Shown here: positions 29,646-30,778 of the stretch, in pieces
How positions within the stretch are numbered: the first letter of the stretch is position 1
How the letters are laid out: every line of letters starts with the position of its first letter
Assembly (NCBI GenBank): GCA_021782685.1
Contig: JAJXUQ010000002.1
Coordinates: 1 to 30,778 of the forward strand
Source: a bacterium
GTDB lineage: Bacteria; Patescibacteriota; Minisyncoccia; Phycocordibacterales; Phycocordibacteraceae
Length of the DNA stretch: 30,778 bases
Direction: 5' to 3'
Notes under the pieces: model-generated
What the model was told of the DNA's origin: nothing
What the model saw: only the letters and a program-made list of their open reading frames with translations
Database searches by the model: none
Made by a program: the position numbers and the translations under genes

Positions 29646-30149
29646 ATGAAGCACTCATTCTTTGATCGTCTGTATGGCGGCGCGCCGACCGGCGGCGCTT
29701 TCGATTCTTTCGATGACGAGCTGCCGAACGCGACGATCCCCGCGCGCAAAGAGCCGTCCGAGCGCTCGCGCGGAACGGAAAACCGTTCCCTCCCGCTTGA
29801 TGACGCCCCCTCCGGAGACGAAGGACAGCTTCCGGTCGACGTGCATCAGACTGCGGGCGATATCGTGATACGCGCTTTCGTCGCGGGCGTCCGTCCTGAC
29901 GAGCTCAATATCTCCATAAGCCGCGATATGGTCGAGATTGACGGGTCCCGCATGGAACGCGAACAGATTTCCGGTCCAGATTATTTCACGCGCGAGCTCT
30001 TCTGGGGCTCGTTCTCTCGTACGATCCTCCTCCCGCAAGAGATCGATGTCGAAGCTTCTTCAGCGAGCGCCAAAGACGGCCTGCTCACCATCATCCTTCC
30101 CAAGCTCGATAAGGCGAAGCAGACGAAACTGCGCGTGAAGTCGGGCTAG
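29646..30149 (+). CDS. Small heat shock protein (Hsp20/alpha-crystallin)
   Basis: 167 aa chaperone that holds unfolded proteins. The alpha-crystallin domain begins at about residue 62 (LPVDVHQTAGDIVIRAFVAGVRPDELNISIS...VEIDG) and contains the FTRELFWGSFSRTILLP segment and the hallmark A..KDGLLTIILPK. An Arg/Ser/Glu-rich disordered N-terminal arm of about 60 residues precedes it. After the domain only a short basic tail remains. It lies 2 nt behind the prsW-like gene and converges with the DUF2914 gene after 13 nt. No heat-shock operator (CIRCE-like) is seen upstream. Confidence 0.93.
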   Translation: MKHSFFDRLYGGAPTGGAFDSFDDELPNATIPARKEPSERSRGTENRSLPLDDAPSGDEGQLPVDVHQTAGDIVIRAFVAGVRPDELNISISRDMVEIDGSRMEREQISGPDYFTRELFWGSFSRTILLPQEIDVEASSASAKDGLLTIILPKLDKAKQTKLRVKSG

Positions 30150-30162
30150 CGCCGCGGCGTAC

Positions 30163-30778
30163 TCATTTCAGCGTTACCGTCTGCTCCTCGGGCGGGAGCG
30201 CGACCTGTTCGACGGTAAACGGCAAGTAGGCGATACGCCGGCCGTCCGACGTTTCTATGCTCACGCGCCACTGCCCCGCCGCATCTATGCGTACCGTCGA
30301 ATACCCCCGATACCCGCCGTCGCGGCCGCCGACTATCGGGTAGGCGATAACCGCTTTCGTCACCCATTGCCCTGCCGCCGGATCATACCACTGCCACCGG
30401 TGCACGATGGTCGTAGTGAGCATCGTCGGCGCAAAGACCGCGCTATACGCGGAGAGAGACTCTCCGGGAACGACATGCAAAGTCGGCGGGAAACCGAGAT
30501 AGCGAACCTGCCAGGGTTCCGCCTCGCTTTCCGCCATATATGCGCCCGGAACGCGCCACACGGAATGATACACGCCAGCCGCCTCCGCCGAGAGCGGCAG
30601 GGGCGGCAGGATATTCGTGAAATAGAAGACGTTCATAAGCACGAGCACGGCGAGCGCTCCGGCGCGAATACGGGAAAGGTCGGTGCGGAAGCGCTCGGGC
30701 GCAAGAACGCGCAAAAGAGCGACGAATACCGCAAAGACTCCGATCGACGCCGCCCCGCTCTCAAGAAAAGAGAGCGTC
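30163..30778 (-). CDS. DUF2914-domain membrane protein (5' end outside the window)
   Basis: 204 residues are visible; the frame is open to the right edge, so the protein is longer. Two hydrophobic segments occur in the visible N-terminal part (about the first 20 residues, then ALAVLVLMNVFYFTNILPPLPL), followed by an extracytoplasmic beta-rich domain. HRWQWYDPAAGQWV.....YPIVGGRDGGYRGYSTV....GQWRVSIETSDGR matches the DUF2914 pattern (W...GGREGGYR...G.WRV). CPR proteins of this type carry several N-terminal membrane helices. Function unknown. A TTG inside the frame (30712-30714) is not a likely true start. Confidence 0.75.
   Translation of the reverse strand, partial: TLSFLESGAASIGVFAVFVALLRVLAPERFRTDLSRIRAGALAVLVLMNVFYFTNILPPLPLSAEAAGVYHSVWRVPGAYMAESEAEPWQVRYLGFPPTLHVVPGESLSAYSAVFAPTMLTTTIVHRWQWYDPAAGQWVTKAVIAYPIVGGRDGGYRGYSTVRIDAAGQWRVSIETSDGRRIAYLPFTVEQVALPPEEQTVTLK

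Noticed and set aside
1..30778. CRISPR array, insertion sequences, rRNA genes
   Set aside because: No regularly spaced repeats of 25-40 nt, no transposase motif and no rRNA-like sequence were seen.
1..30778. Recoding of TGA (as in some other CPR lineages)
   Set aside because: TGA ends several clear genes (lepB, rlmB, the recombinase, the ABC ATPase) at normal lengths, and no gene needs TGA read-through.

Overview
The window looks like a chromosome segment from a Candidate Phyla Radiation (Patescibacteria) bacterium, most likely a GC-rich Parcubacteria lineage (Kaiserbacteria-like is a guess). The reasons are compact genes with frequent start/stop overlaps, a short valyl-tRNA synthetase (722 aa), ftsA-ftsZ without a full division/wall cluster, a bS21-like protein, a PrsW-type protease, a DUF2914 membrane protein, and TGA used as a normal stop. 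No taxonomic search was possible.

Left part (1-12.8 kb), mostly core genes: end of an S1-domain protein (probably rpsA); pth on the minus strand; then rightward lepB, a degenerate HisRS-like gene, a bS21-like gene, ybeY, ftsA and ftsZ. An orphan hypothetical gene follows, then trxB, a convergent acidic microprotein, an unexpected cytochrome b-type membrane protein, and on the minus strand an HD-domain hydrolase, a cupin, a NYN-type nuclease and a secreted beta-sandwich protein. Two intergenic regions carry candidate short RNAs of about 52 nt, each with a promoter and terminator. One of them shares an unusual symmetric divergent promoter with the cupin gene.

Middle part (12.9-19.45 kb), a lower-GC accessory island beside a tRNA cluster: tRNA-Ser(CGA), a 5' fragment of tRNA-Glu, and an intact tRNA-Glu(UUC) whose 3' half is overlapped by the end of a large serine recombinase gene. 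The island also carries a 71-aa partner gene, about 600 bp of non-coding DNA with a hairpin, a palindrome and iteron-like CGACAT words, a PH/GRAM-like protein behind a strongly structured leader, an orphan acidic protein, and a fused restriction-modification enzyme. It reads as an integrative element carrying defence genes.

Right part (19.45-30.8 kb), core genes again: a MacAB-like ABC exporter operon (adaptor, permease, ATPase) on the minus strand; then rightward tRNA-Val(GAC)-rlmB, an rRNA-methyltransferase-like gene, a DHH phosphoesterase, tsaD, valS, a prsW-like protease and hsp20; finally a partial DUF2914 membrane protein on the minus strand. tsaD and valS each contain a long perfect inverted repeat inside the reading frame.

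A recurrent signal across the window is a TAnnnT -10 hexamer exactly 6 or 8 nt before the start codon of about ten genes, with no Shine-Dalgarno sequence. This predicts widespread leaderless transcription, and one gene inside the island shows it too.
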